Assembly: GCA_030065875.1 (NCBI GenBank)
Contig: JASJCR010000020.1
Coordinates: 38,670-102,669, forward strand
Reading direction: 5' to 3'
Length of the DNA: 64,000 bases
Source of the DNA: Ardenticatenaceae bacterium
GTDB taxonomy: Bacteria; Chloroflexota; Anaerolineae; Promineifilales; Promineifilaceae
This document shows, one piece after another, positions 16,780-25,581 of the stretch. Every line of letters starts with the position of its first letter. Position 1 is the first letter of the stretch. The translations under genes and the position numbers were made by a program. The notes below the pieces were generated by a model. The model saw only the letters and a program-made list of their open reading frames with translations, did not search any database and was not told the DNA's origin.

Positions 16780-17625
16780 TCACCGATCGATTGTATTGTT
16801 GGCAATAAACCAATCAATTAACTGACCGGCAATACTTATTTCCGCCGGGGGGCGAGCGGCCGGAATTTCATCAACTGAATACCATTCCGCCTCGCTGATT
16901 TCACTGTCCGTTAAAGAAATATCCCCTGAAGCATATTCACAGGTAAATCCGATCATTAATGAGTCGGGGAACGGCCAGGGCTGACTGCCAAAGTAGCGAA
17001 TGTTTTTTACGTCCAGTCCCACTTCCTCAAAAACCTCACGAGTGACCGTTTCCTCTAGCGTCTCGCCCGGCTCAGCAAATCCGGCCAAAACGCTGTAAAA
17101 CCCCTGTGGGTGACGGCTTGAGCGGCCGAGAAGCAGCTTCTCACCATGGGTTACGGCCATGATCACGGCTGGCGAAAGACGCGGATACGCTCGAAGCTTG
17201 CACGATGGACACTCTTTTGCGCGATCGTCATCGGTAATGGTGGTCAATGTCCCGCAGCGGCCGCAGTATTGATGATTGCGATCCCAATTAAGAATTTGAA
17301 TCGCCCGGCCGGCAATCCCCAAATGGGTCTTGGACATCTGGCCAAAAAGGCGGCGCAAACTCATCGTCTTTACCTCGGCCGGGAGGGTTAAATCCCGGTC
17401 AATCTCGGCCACATAACAGGGGGTGCTGTCCTTGGCTCCTAAAAAATGAATGCGCTTGATCTCTGGCCAATTTGATCGAATATCCGCCTCATAGAACGGT
17501 TGGTAAAGCGAGTTGGTCTCCGAGGGGTCAGCGTGAACCAGCAGCCGATGCCCTTGAAACAAATACCACCAGGCCGGTTGCTCAAACGCTTCGGGTTCTT
17601 TGACAGATGAATCAAATGAAAACAT
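16780..17625 (-). CDS. nudC: NAD(H) pyrophosphatase / RNA deNADding Nudix hydrolase
   Basis: 281 residues. N-terminal domain, then a zinc ribbon (YCGRCG...CPSC, ~residues 119-139), then the Nudix fold. The Nudix box GFAEPGETLEETVTREVFEEVGL is complete, and SQPWPFPDSLMIGF is the NudC-specific motif that distinguishes it from other Nudix enzymes. Hydrolyses NADH to NMNH plus AMP and removes NAD caps from RNA. It is the last gene of the minus-strand block; 5 nt separate it from the lipoprotein gene upstream. Confidence 0.95.
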   Translation of the reverse strand: MFSFDSSVKEPEAFEQPAWWYLFQGHRLLVHADPSETNSLYQPFYEADIRSNWPEIKRIHFLGAKDSTPCYVAEIDRDLTLPAEVKTMSLRRLFGQMSKTHLGIAGRAIQILNWDRNHQYCGRCGTLTTITDDDRAKECPSCKLRAYPRLSPAVIMAVTHGEKLLLGRSSRHPQGFYSVLAGFAEPGETLEETVTREVFEEVGLDVKNIRYFGSQPWPFPDSLMIGFTCEYASGDISLTDSEISEAEWYSVDEIPAARPPAEISIAGQLIDWFIANNTIDR

Positions 17626-17630
17626 ATATT

Positions 17631-18542
17631 TTATGGGTAAGGTGTGGTGTTGTTGTTTGGTGGTGGATAACCGCCTTCAGGTGTATCGGTGGGGCGTGGG
17701 GTAGCCGCCGTGCGGGTGCCGGAGCCGCTTTCCCCAACTGAACTGGTTGGTTCAGGAGTCTGCGTGGTGCCCTGCCCTGGGGTTGGCGTTGGCGTCACCG
17801 TAATTGTGCCGGTTGAAGTCGGCGCAATCGTGGTAACGATCGTTCCCGTAGGGGTAACCGTAGCGGTTGTTGATCCAGCAGTAGTGGGTGAAGGAGTGGC
17901 CGTTGCAGTTTGTGATTCCGGCGTAAATGTAGGCACAGGGGTAATCGTCGAAACCACCTGGCTGGTTGGCGTTGATGAAGGGGTTGGTGTCATTCCCCTC
18001 GGCTGACCGGCCGGGGTGCCGGTCACGGCGTTCCCATCTGGGGTGGGATTAATAGGAGACTGGTTGGCCGGCTGACCATCGCTACCCCCTAGAGGATTCG
18101 GAGTAACCAGCTGGCTGGCTTCCAAATACCAGAAGGTGCTGATCTCCGGCTCATCTCCACAGCCAAACGGACCTTCATATTTGCGCCAGATGCCATCAAT
18201 CGTCACCACTAAACCATCAGGAGCAATTTCCGCCACAGCCGCCAGGCCGTTTACAGGCATCTCAAAACCATCAGCGACCATACGCCAGCTGGTTTTTGGG
18301 CCGGTAAAGGGAAAACAGCCGACCGGTGAGGCGGATCGAAAAACCGCTGTCACCCGCACAACTCGATTTAAAAATGTAAAAGGATCAGCGTTGAGGGTGG
18401 CAAAAGTAACGGGAATCGGGTCTGGTCGCACCGTACCGGATGGAGAAATTCCATTTTCGTCTCCTGAATTATTCCTGCTCTGGCATGCTACAAAAATGAT
18501 GAGAGTAAGTAAAATTAGGAATATGGTCCGTTGCTTTTGCAT
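17631..18542 (-). CDS. Lipoprotein with Thr/Pro-rich low-complexity C-terminus
   Basis: 303 residues from the ATG at 18542, which gives a clean signal peptide (MQKQRTIFLILLTLIIFVAC) with lipobox FVAC; the frame extends 9 codons further. Residues ~35-140 form a compact domain with paired cysteines (PVGCFPF, GPFGCGDE), possibly OB-fold-like. Residues ~150-303 are T/P/S/G-rich (TPTPSSTPTS, TVTPTPTPGQ), a stalk-like extracytoplasmic linker usual in Chloroflexota surface lipoproteins. No enzyme motif seen. Confidence 0.75.
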   Translation of the reverse strand: MQKQRTIFLILLTLIIFVACQSRNNSGDENGISPSGTVRPDPIPVTFATLNADPFTFLNRVVRVTAVFRSASPVGCFPFTGPKTSWRMVADGFEMPVNGLAAVAEIAPDGLVVTIDGIWRKYEGPFGCGDEPEISTFWYLEASQLVTPNPLGGSDGQPANQSPINPTPDGNAVTGTPAGQPRGMTPTPSSTPTSQVVSTITPVPTFTPESQTATATPSPTTAGSTTATVTPTGTIVTTIAPTSTGTITVTPTPTPGQGTTQTPEPTSSVGESGSGTRTAATPRPTDTPEGGYPPPNNNTTPYP

Positions 18543-18564
18543 ATGCGGATTATAACCGGGAGTA

Positions 18565-18759
18565 AACAATTAACAATTTAATAATTAATAATGAGCGATG
18601 TTTAAGGAGGTTCTTCCAGTTACCGAATCATGATGAGCATTAAGGAAGCGCTTAAAAACGTCCAATATGCGCTGGCTGAGCCGGTCGAAGCCAACCCTAC
18701 CGTTTAGATCCGACTCAGCCCTCGACACGCTCAGGCATCGTCACCAACGAGTTATTGCT
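18565..18759. other. Spacer with heptamer repeat and repeat fragment
   Basis: CAATTAA-CAATTTA-ATAATTA-ATAATGA heptamers at 18567-18594, then a gctgagccggtcgaagcc...cgacacgctcagg inverted segment typical of dispersed repeats. A 25-codon frame at 18629-18709 is inside this repeat and is not called. Confidence 0.5.
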
Positions 18760-20679
18760 CTAATTCGTTAATTTACTTTTAAGCCATTCCAGGTTAAGCG
18801 TGCGGGGAATGCTCGGCCAGCGAGCACCCTGATGAAATATCCACCATTCAATCATCAACACAATCAGGGCGACAATGACCAGCCACACCCAAAATTCGCG
18901 CTGTCCTACGTCATCTTCACTGCCGCTTTGAATTTCCGCCGCCCCCACGACAACCGCATCCGCAGGTAAAATGGTCGACTCTTCCAGAGCAAACAGATTA
19001 ATGGCAAATTGCCCACCCGCCCGCGAACCGGTTTCATCCATGATGGTCACCTGATAAAGGCCGGTTTGATCGGTTTCCGTAAACAGGAGTGTATCTTCAC
19101 CAAACTCCGCCGCCCAAACAGACCCATCCGGCCGGGTAATTTCCGCCGCCGTTACCCCGGCCGGCGGAGCCAGTGGGATGACATCCCCCGGTCGAAGGGT
19201 ATCAGGGGTATCAAAAACGCGGCCGGGGGTCAGCCAGTTGGTCAAATTGGCCATCAAAATAGGGTAAGTTACCTGCAGTGGCAAATCCGAATCGCGTAGG
19301 TCAAAGGTCAAAATCGCCAGGCGGTGGCCATCTCGTTCGCCGATCATTAAAAGGGGGCCGCCGGCCGCCTCAACCAGCGTCTCCGCCCACGGTGCCTCTA
19401 CCTGCCGCATCTGGCGAATGTTGACCCCGCCCCAGTCGACAAACTGCAGCAGTGGACTATCCACCAATCGAATTGCGGCCGTTTGTTGGGTACCGGTAAT
19501 GACCTCACCAACCGTTAATGGGCCATTTTCAAGCTGGGATGGCAGCGGATTTAAAATGAGCAGATCGGCCGGGGGAAGCGGGTCGGGCAGGTCAACCCCG
19601 TCAAACACGTATAAATCAAAGGGGTCTGTTTCCGGCTCAGGGAATTCAGCCTCTACCGACAGCTTAAACGGCTCGATCCCGGGCAAAACCGCAAAAATTT
19701 GCTCGAGAAATAAATTACCGTCGGAGATGATCAGCGTTCGATTGCTGACACCGGCCTCATGCACGGTGGTGGCCTGATTGTCGACCAGCAGAAAATCTTC
19801 CGGATTGTCCCCCAAGCGGGCGGTAATAACCACCGGCTGTTCGACCAGCGTCCAGCTCAAATCAACCGTCTCCCCGCTCTCCACGTCAACCTGACGGGCG
19901 TCGAAGAGTACGCCGTCAATTTCCAAGGTGAGCAGGGTTGATTGAACTCTTTCTCCCAGATTGGTGACGCTGGCAAAAAGCTGAACCCCTTCTTCCGTTT
20001 CACGAGTTGCCAGGGCGCTGACCGCTAAATTTTCACCGGAAATGCCGACGGGGACATAAACCGTCTCGGCCGGCAGCGGCGGTAAACCGGAAGGGATACC
20101 CCCATCAGAGATAATAATGACTCGGGCATCCTGAAACCCTTGAGCGGCACCGGCCGCCAGGGCAAAAGCCGCTCCCCAATCCGCAGCCCCGTTTTCCGGG
20201 TTTGCAGCCGCGACCATATCGTAAAGCAGCCGCTTGTCGGTTGTGGCAGCCGCCAACACCCGAGGCGTTTGCCCAACCTGGATCAAAGTCATCTGATGCC
20301 CGCTGCCCAACGCCCCAATTAAGCGGTTTACCTCTTCCTTGGCCACATCAAAGCGGCTGGGGGTCACATCAATCGCCTGCATCGAGGCTGAGCCATCTAA
20401 CAAAACGACAATGCTGCGATTGACGAGGCTTGGCACGCGGAGAAACGGCCGGGCCAGCGCAACCACCATCAGCCCCAAAATCAACAGCTGCAAAAACAGC
20501 AGTAAATTTCGCTTGAGCTTCTGCCACGGGGCATTGGCTTCCCGATCGCGCACGAGTTTCTGCCACAGCATGGTGCTGCTAACCGTCACCTCACGTCGCC
20601 GCAGGCGAAGCATGTACATGATGATGATCGGCACGGCAATCAGGCCGAACAGTAAAGAGAGAGGAGCGAGAAAGGGCAT
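18760..20679 (-). CDS. BatA-like N-terminal domain plus VWA membrane protein
   Basis: 639 residues. Two N-terminal membrane helices with the BatA signature between them (PIIIMYMLRLRRREVTVSSTMLWQKLVRDREANAPWQKLKRNLLLFLQLLILGLMVVALARP region). A VWA domain follows with MIDAS LLDGSASM (S-x-S), then a long extracytoplasmic beta-rich part. The last membrane helix is at ~605-625 (FWVWLVIVALIVLMIEWWIF). DGSAS keeps the D-x-S-x-S pattern. In MoxR/DUF58/VWA clusters such proteins are thought to form a membrane chaperone-like assembly. Starts 3 nt after the DUF58 stop. Confidence 0.85.
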   Translation of the reverse strand: MPFLAPLSLLFGLIAVPIIIMYMLRLRRREVTVSSTMLWQKLVRDREANAPWQKLKRNLLLFLQLLILGLMVVALARPFLRVPSLVNRSIVVLLDGSASMQAIDVTPSRFDVAKEEVNRLIGALGSGHQMTLIQVGQTPRVLAAATTDKRLLYDMVAAANPENGAADWGAAFALAAGAAQGFQDARVIIISDGGIPSGLPPLPAETVYVPVGISGENLAVSALATRETEEGVQLFASVTNLGERVQSTLLTLEIDGVLFDARQVDVESGETVDLSWTLVEQPVVITARLGDNPEDFLLVDNQATTVHEAGVSNRTLIISDGNLFLEQIFAVLPGIEPFKLSVEAEFPEPETDPFDLYVFDGVDLPDPLPPADLLILNPLPSQLENGPLTVGEVITGTQQTAAIRLVDSPLLQFVDWGGVNIRQMRQVEAPWAETLVEAAGGPLLMIGERDGHRLAILTFDLRDSDLPLQVTYPILMANLTNWLTPGRVFDTPDTLRPGDVIPLAPPAGVTAAEITRPDGSVWAAEFGEDTLLFTETDQTGLYQVTIMDETGSRAGGQFAINLFALEESTILPADAVVVGAAEIQSGSEDDVGQREFWVWLVIVALIVLMIEWWIFHQGARWPSIPRTLNLEWLKSKLTN

Positions 20680-20682
20680 TTG

Positions 20683-21573
20683 TTATTTCACCATACCCAT
20701 TTCTCGCATCGTCCTCAAAACCAGCTGCTCCCAGGGCGAGCTGGTAACAACCGGTACATAATCGATCCCGCGACTCCCGCAAAAATGATTAATTTCGCTT
20801 TGCCACTCGCTCACCCGCTGCCGATACGCGTCGAGGGTGGCGGCATCGAGCGTCACCTCAGCTTCGGCCGCAGTTTCCGCATCGATCAGCTTCACATCCC
20901 CAATCAGACCGGGTTCGATCTCATCGGGGCTCAGCAGGTGAAGAAGGGACACCTCAAACCCGCGATTTTGCAAGGCGGCCAAACCGTCCTGATACCCATT
21001 GGGAGACATCAAATCAGATAAAAGCAGGAGCAGCCCCGGCCGTCGACTGCGCAGGGCAAATGAGTTTAAGCTGATGTTGAGATCGGTAATCCCGGCCGCA
21101 TCCTCTCCGGCCTCCAAAAATTGGAAAAGCGGCAGGCTGCTGATCGCGCCGCGAAATGGCCCCCAACGGCGATCTTCATCACTGCGCAGCAAGGTAACGC
21201 TCAGCTGATCTCCTGCGGTTAAGGCGATGTGACCCAGCCCGGCCGCCAGGCGCATCGCATATGTCAATTTGTGTTCCGGCTGATCGGCTTCTGGCCAATC
21301 CATGCTTTTGCTGACGTCGACAAGCAGGTGAACCGATAAATCTTCTTCTTCTTCCAGCAGCTTGATAAACGGCCGTTCCAGCCGCGCATAAACGTTCCAA
21401 TCCAGCCGCCGCAAATCATCCCCCTGGACATAATTGCGGTAGTCGGCAAATTCGATCGAGGTACCCCGCTTGCTGCTGCGGCGGTCCCCTTTCATGCGCC
21501 CGGCACGCACCTGATCGGCCGTGAGGGTCAGCTGTTCAAGCTGGCGGAGAGTCGTTTCATCAAAAATGGGCAT
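20683..21573 (-). CDS. DUF58 protein of a MoxR cluster
   Basis: 296 residues from ATG 21573. Key block: RRSSKRGTSIEFADYRNYVQGDDLRRLDWNVYARLERPFIKLLEEEEDL, the conserved DUF58 core, followed by a VWA-like fold (HLLVDVSKSMDW). It belongs functionally with MoxR (22609-23598) and the VWA protein. The 5' neighbourhood is abnormal: the dispersed repeat that brackets VapBC ends a few bases upstream of the start codon and no Shine-Dalgarno is visible (AGCTTTTT before ATG). A 17-codon N-terminal extension to 21624 would be entirely repeat-encoded. Confidence 0.87.
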   Translation of the reverse strand: MPIFDETTLRQLEQLTLTADQVRAGRMKGDRRSSKRGTSIEFADYRNYVQGDDLRRLDWNVYARLERPFIKLLEEEEDLSVHLLVDVSKSMDWPEADQPEHKLTYAMRLAAGLGHIALTAGDQLSVTLLRSDEDRRWGPFRGAISSLPLFQFLEAGEDAAGITDLNISLNSFALRSRRPGLLLLLSDLMSPNGYQDGLAALQNRGFEVSLLHLLSPDEIEPGLIGDVKLIDAETAAEAEVTLDAATLDAYRQRVSEWQSEINHFCGSRGIDYVPVVTSSPWEQLVLRTMREMGMVK

Positions 21574-21605
21574 AAAAAGCTCGGGGCTAAAGCCCCTGTT
21601 AGCCT

Positions 21606-21693
21606 TCAGCTCGGTGCTCCGCACCTTTTAGCTGACAGCTAATATGCTGAGAGGCCCGCAGGGCCGAGCTAAAAGCCGCGCAGCGGCGGGCTA
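21606..21693. repeat. Dispersed hairpin-string repeat, copy left of VapBC
   Basis: A string of mini-hairpins (ggtgcTCCgcacc, ggcccGCAgggcc, gccgCGCAGcggc). Its last 38 nt (21656-21693 versus 22505-22542) differ from the right copy only in the first base, and the first ~20 nt also match. Confidence 0.85.
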
Positions 21694-21705
21694 ATCTGCT
21701 AAATC

Positions 21706-21734
21706 TTGACATTTCTCATTGTATATACAATAAT
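21706..21734 (+). promoter_or_regulatory. vapBC promoter
   Basis: TTGACA at 21706-21711 and AATAAT at 21729-21734, 17-nt spacer. It lies immediately outside the left repeat copy, so the cassette carries its own promoter. Confidence 0.5.
21718..21731. promoter_or_regulatory. Operator for VapB(C) autoregulation
   Basis: ATTGTAT-ATACAAT, a perfect 14-nt palindrome overlapping the -10 region, 27 nt before vapB. Position and symmetry fit binding by the AbrB-type VapB dimer. Confidence 0.6.
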
Positions 21735-21757
21735 GTATATATTATTCAAGGAGAACC

Positions 21758-22000
21758 ATGACCGATATCAAAATCACAAAAATATTCAGGAGCGGCAACA
21801 GCCAGGCAGTGCGCTTACCCAAAGAGTTTCGCATCGAAGCCGACCGCGTCTACATCAAGCGGGTCGGGGATACCCTGGTGCTCCTGCCGATTGATCATCC
21901 GTGGCAGTCGATGCTGGACAGCTTAGAGCAATTCTCCTCAGATTTCCTGGTTGACCGCCAGCAGCCACCCGTTCAAGAACGGGAAACCTCTTTTTCTTAA
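21758..22000 (+). CDS. vapB: VapB-type antitoxin (AbrB/SpoVT fold)
   Basis: 80 residues. The N-terminal swapped-hairpin DNA-binding domain is KITKIFRSGNSQAVRLPKEFRIEADRVYIKRVGDTLVLLP; the C-terminal tail (PWQSMLDSLEQFSSDFL) is the toxin-binding part. Ribosome site AAGGAG 5 nt upstream. It neutralises the PIN toxin encoded 44 nt downstream and probably represses its own promoter at the 21718 palindrome. Confidence 0.92.
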   Translation: MTDIKITKIFRSGNSQAVRLPKEFRIEADRVYIKRVGDTLVLLPIDHPWQSMLDSLEQFSSDFLVDRQQPPVQERETSFS

Positions 22001-22044
22001 TCAAATAATCAACCTCACAAATCAAACCTAAATTATTTCGAGCC

Positions 22045-22446
22045 ATGCGCTATCTGTTTGATACCAACATCTGCATCTATTTAATCAATCAGCCGGACGG
22101 GGCGCTAATTCAGCGCATCACCCAGCTTGAGCCAGGTGAGATCGGTATCCCTTCTATCGTCACCGCCGAGCTGCAGTACGGCGTTTTTAACAGCCGCAAG
22201 GTCGAGCAAAATCACTCTGCCCTGGAGCAGTTTCTCCTGCCGTTTGTTATCGTACCATTTGATCATAAAGCCGCAGAAGCATATGGGCGTCTGCGGGCCA
22301 CTCTACGGCAGGACGGCCGCTTAATCGGCAGCATGGATATGCTCATCGCCGCTCAGGCCATCGCCACCCAAACAACCCTCATCACCAACAACGAACGGGA
22401 ATTTAAGCGGGTTCCCGGATTAAAGACCGAGAATTGGGCACAATAG
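22045..22446 (+). CDS. vapC: VapC-type PIN-domain toxin
   Basis: 133 residues. Acidic RNase site of PIN domains: D6 in LFDTNICIYLI, Glu in TAELQYGV and Asp in GSMDMLIAAQA, with TNN near the end (LITNNEREFKRVPGL). Such toxins cut tRNA or rRNA. The pair lies on the plus strand between two minus-strand genes of one block and is flanked on both sides by near-identical repeats. Confidence 0.93.
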   Translation: MRYLFDTNICIYLINQPDGALIQRITQLEPGEIGIPSIVTAELQYGVFNSRKVEQNHSALEQFLLPFVIVPFDHKAAEAYGRLRATLRQDGRLIGSMDMLIAAQAIATQTTLITNNEREFKRVPGLKTENWAQ

Positions 22447-22463
22447 CGTGCAGCTGTCAGCCA

Positions 22464-22542
22464 TCAGCTCGGTGCTTCGCACCTTCAGCTAACAGCTAAG
22501 AGGTCCGCAGGGCCGAGCTAAAAGCCGCGCAGCGGCGGGCTA
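22464..22542. repeat. Dispersed hairpin-string repeat, copy right of VapBC
   Basis: Same order of mini-hairpins as 21606-21693 and same orientation. Further hairpins of similar style follow to 22608 (aaggccTGAAaggcc, aggcGCAgcct), right up to the MoxR stop codon. Confidence 0.85.
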
Positions 22543-22608
22543 CAAGGCCTGAAAGGCCGTGCTGACAGAGGCGCAGCCTCGTGCTGACCGCCGCACAGCA
22601 GCGAGCTA

Positions 22609-23598
22609 TTAATCTCTTGATATCACCCCCAGTAAATCATCCACAATCTCATCGGCCGAAATGTTGTTGGCCTGGGCCTCAAAATTTAAGATGAGGCGAT
22701 GCCGCAGCGCCGGCCGGGCTACGGCAGCCACATCGTCAAAGCTGGCGTTGTAGCGGCCGTCGAGCAGAGCCGTAATTTTGGCTCCCAACACCAGGGCCTG
22801 CGCCCCGCGAGGGCTGGATCCATAACGAACGTACTGATTAACCATCGTCGATACGGACGGTCCCGGATGCGTGCCCACCACCAGGCGGGATATATAGTCG
22901 GTGACGTTGGTTGGCACCGGCACGCGTCGCGCCAATTCCTGCATACCGATAATTTGACCCCCACCGGCCACATGCTGCGGGTCAGGATCTTCTTCTCCGG
23001 TGGTACGGGCTAAAATCTCGTTTAATTCCGCGGCCGAGGGAAATTTCACGTCAATTTTAAACAAAAATCGATCCAGCTGCGCTTCCGGCAGCGGATAAGT
23101 CCCTTCCATTTCCAGGGGGTTTTGCGTCGCCAGAACAAAAAACGGCTGCGGCAGCGTGTACGTTTCGTTGGCAACCGTCACCGTTTTTTCCTGCATCGCC
23201 TCTAACAGCGACGATTGGGTTTTAGGTGTCGCCCGATTAATTTCGTCGGCCAAAATAAGGTTGGCAAAAATCGGTCCCTTTTGAAAGCGAAACTCTCGCC
23301 GGCCGTCACCCGTCTCTTCCATAATTTCCGTGCCGGTAATATCCGCCGGCATTAAATCTGGTGTGAACTGAATGCGGCTAAACTCCATTTCCAGCACTTC
23401 GCTCAACGTGCGAATCAGCATCGTCTTGCCCAAACCGGGCACCCCTTCGAGAAGCGTATGTCCGCTGGCAAGTATGGCAACCAGCACCGCGCGAATCACG
23501 TCACGCTGGCCGACAATCATTTTGCCCACTTCTCGCTCGATTGTCTCAGTAAGCTGCCGAAATTCAGATGCGGTGATTTCTTGTTGTTGTATGGTCAT
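22609..23598 (-). CDS. MoxR-type AAA+ ATPase
   Basis: 329 residues. Walker A GVPGLGKT, Walker B LADEIN, sensor ATQNPLEMEGTYPLPEAQLDRFLF, all typical of MoxR. A chaperone-like ATPase working with DUF58 and VWA partners, often in envelope stress or metal-enzyme maturation. Its expected downstream partner DUF58 is 1.0 kb away because VapBC and its repeats lie between. Start ATG at 23598 has only a weak ribosome site (rc CTACAAACT before ATG). Confidence 0.94.
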   Translation of the reverse strand: MTIQQQEITASEFRQLTETIEREVGKMIVGQRDVIRAVLVAILASGHTLLEGVPGLGKTMLIRTLSEVLEMEFSRIQFTPDLMPADITGTEIMEETGDGRREFRFQKGPIFANLILADEINRATPKTQSSLLEAMQEKTVTVANETYTLPQPFFVLATQNPLEMEGTYPLPEAQLDRFLFKIDVKFPSAAELNEILARTTGEEDPDPQHVAGGGQIIGMQELARRVPVPTNVTDYISRLVVGTHPGPSVSTMVNQYVRYGSSPRGAQALVLGAKITALLDGRYNASFDDVAAVARPALRHRLILNFEAQANNISADEIVDDLLGVISRD

Positions 23599-23872
23599 AG
23601 TTTGTAGGTGATAGTAATTAGTTAATGGTTATTTGTTATTTGTGTATTTAGTAGATTGGCTGGGTTCAGCTGACATTTGATTCAGTATGATGCTCAATAT
23701 TGCTCTACATCCGTCGATTAAAACCGACGGCTAAAGGGTTGGTTACCAATCCGGTCAGCCCCTTTAGCCCCGTATTTTAATGCGGGGGTGAAAAAATATC
23801 CCAAACCTCAACACAACCTGGTATTTGTTGGTCGACACTTATTCTCTGGTCTCTCGTCTCTTGTCTCTGGTC
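23599..23872. other. Spacer with repeats
   Basis: GTTATTT-type heptamers (23618-23650), an inverted repeat gattaaaaccgacggctaaaggg...cccctttagccccgtattttaat (23710-23785) and TCTNGTC heptamers (TCTGGTC-TCTCGTC-TCTTGTC-TCTGGTC, 23844-23871) that run to the end of the next gene. No gene seen. Confidence 0.6.
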
Positions 23873-25528
23873 TTATTCTCCCGGTTCCAGAGAGGTAAAA
23901 TAATCGCGAATGTAGCTTTTCATGCCCAGAGGCACATAATCTTCTTCCAACGCCTCGTAGGCGGTATTGGCGTACTCGCTGTACACCTGCTCATAGGGAA
24001 CCAGGCTGTCTTCGCTGGTAATGTCGGTTGGAGATTGAGTGAGAAGCTGCCCACAATCCTCCGGGCTGGCTACACATTCGGCCGGGAGCTCCACCTCAAC
24101 CCCTTCAAATTCAGAAAGATCGCGGAACGGCGGCACAAACACCTGGGCGGCCGAACCACCTCCCTCGTTTGTCCCGCCAAACGATCCATTTTCTCCTGGC
24201 TGCCCTTCCTGACCCAGTTGACCTTGTCCAGGATCTTGGCCGCTCTGCCCCTGCTGACCTGATTGCCCCTCTCCCGATTGACCGGTTTGACCCTGCTGCC
24301 CTTCGGTAATGGCGGTTTGCCCTTCTTGACCTTGCTGCCCCTGCTGTGAACTTTGCTCCTGCCCGGCCTGAGCCACTTCTGATCGCCCTTCCTGCAGCTG
24401 CTCAGCGGTTTGACCGGCCGCTTCGCTGAGCGCCTGCTGCGTGGCCGCCTGTTCGAGCTGCTCGGCTGCTGATTCTAATGCTTCCTGGGCGCTCTCAACA
24501 TCTCCCTGCTGCAGCGAGGTGCCGGCGGTAGCCAGCTGCTCAGCCAGCTCCGGGTTGGTTGCCTGCAGCTGTTGAGCGGCCTCACTTAAGCGCCGTCCAA
24601 TATCCTGCTGGGCCTCTTCAGTTAGAGAGGGGAGCTGACTGGCCAGCTCGCGCAGCTGGCGGCCGGTTTCTCCCAAATTTTGCTCCGCCATCGCTTCCGC
24701 CATCTCCTGGGTGGTGCTGCTGCCGCTCAAGGGACCTCCCGCTTCAGACAAAGCATCTTGCAAGGATGACTGATCGTTTTCGCCCTGCAGCGCCCGCAGT
24801 TCTGACTGTGCTTCTGATAACGCAGCCAGCGCTTCTTCCTGGGTCAGGTCCCCCGACTCCAGTTCGGCTAACGCCTCATTTAAGGGGCGCAATAGTTCAT
24901 CCTGCTGGGTAGCGGTCAAATTATCGTTTTGCTGGATCTCTTCTTGAATTGCCTCAATTTGCTCTACTTGCTCGACAATCGCCTGTTCAACCGCTCGCGC
25001 TTGCCGCAGGGCGGATTCCTGGGGGTTGGGCAATATCATGGCCGCCGCCAGCAGCGCCAGAGCCAGCACAATTAGGGACCAATCCTGGGTGTTAATTTCC
25101 AGGGGCAGCGCCTGGGGGGTATCGACGTGATCTAAAATTTCGGCCGCTTCACTCACCTGCTGATCGCGCAGAGTTTCCGGGGCGGAAATGTGCGCTTCGC
25201 GCAGCTCAACGGCCGTGATGAGACGCTCCTTTAAGCCAAACTGCCGATCGGCAAAGCGCGCTTTTTGGGCCACCGACCGCCGCCGAACGTATACCCACAG
25301 GGCCGCCGCCACCATCCCCAAAACAGAAAAAATGGCGGTCGCCATCAAAATCTCTGAGCCGGTCAACAAGGGGCGGAAACGAGCGACCGCGGCCAAGGCA
25401 ACCCCCACCATCAACCCGGCCAACAATCCTCGCGGAACCCACAGCAAGGCGTCGCGATGACGGAGCCGGCCGTCCCAGCGAGAAAGCTGCTGATCGATTT
25501 TTTGATAGGCGAGGTCTAAACTTAACAT
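23873..25528 (-). CDS. Membrane-anchored coiled-coil protein with Gln/Gly-rich linker
   Basis: 551 residues. Membrane helices at ~30-50, ~58-80 and ~150-168. Then a long Gln/Glu/Ala-rich helical region (~175-390) predicted to be coiled coil, a QGQ/GQS low-complexity stretch (~395-455) and a short conserved-looking C-terminal domain (EVELPAECVASPEDCG, two Cys). Similar proteins (DUF4175-like) accompany MoxR clusters. No catalytic motif; probably a structural or scaffold part of the envelope system encoded around it. Confidence 0.7.
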   Translation of the reverse strand: MLSLDLAYQKIDQQLSRWDGRLRHRDALLWVPRGLLAGLMVGVALAAVARFRPLLTGSEILMATAIFSVLGMVAAALWVYVRRRSVAQKARFADRQFGLKERLITAVELREAHISAPETLRDQQVSEAAEILDHVDTPQALPLEINTQDWSLIVLALALLAAAMILPNPQESALRQARAVEQAIVEQVEQIEAIQEEIQQNDNLTATQQDELLRPLNEALAELESGDLTQEEALAALSEAQSELRALQGENDQSSLQDALSEAGGPLSGSSTTQEMAEAMAEQNLGETGRQLRELASQLPSLTEEAQQDIGRRLSEAAQQLQATNPELAEQLATAGTSLQQGDVESAQEALESAAEQLEQAATQQALSEAAGQTAEQLQEGRSEVAQAGQEQSSQQGQQGQEGQTAITEGQQGQTGQSGEGQSGQQGQSGQDPGQGQLGQEGQPGENGSFGGTNEGGGSAAQVFVPPFRDLSEFEGVEVELPAECVASPEDCGQLLTQSPTDITSEDSLVPYEQVYSEYANTAYEALEEDYVPLGMKSYIRDYFTSLEPGE

Positions 25529-25581
25529 AAATAAAAATCAATTATCAATTGACCATTGATTATTGACAATTGACAATTGAA
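25529..25581. repeat. Heptamer repeat, AATTG family
   Basis: TCAATTA-TCAATTG-ACCATTG-ATTATTG-ACAATTG-ACAATTG, filling the whole gap between two co-directional minus-strand genes. Confidence 0.75.

Noticed and set aside
18629..18709. 25-codon frame
   Set aside because: Made of a dispersed inverted-repeat fragment (gctgagccggtcgaagcc type).
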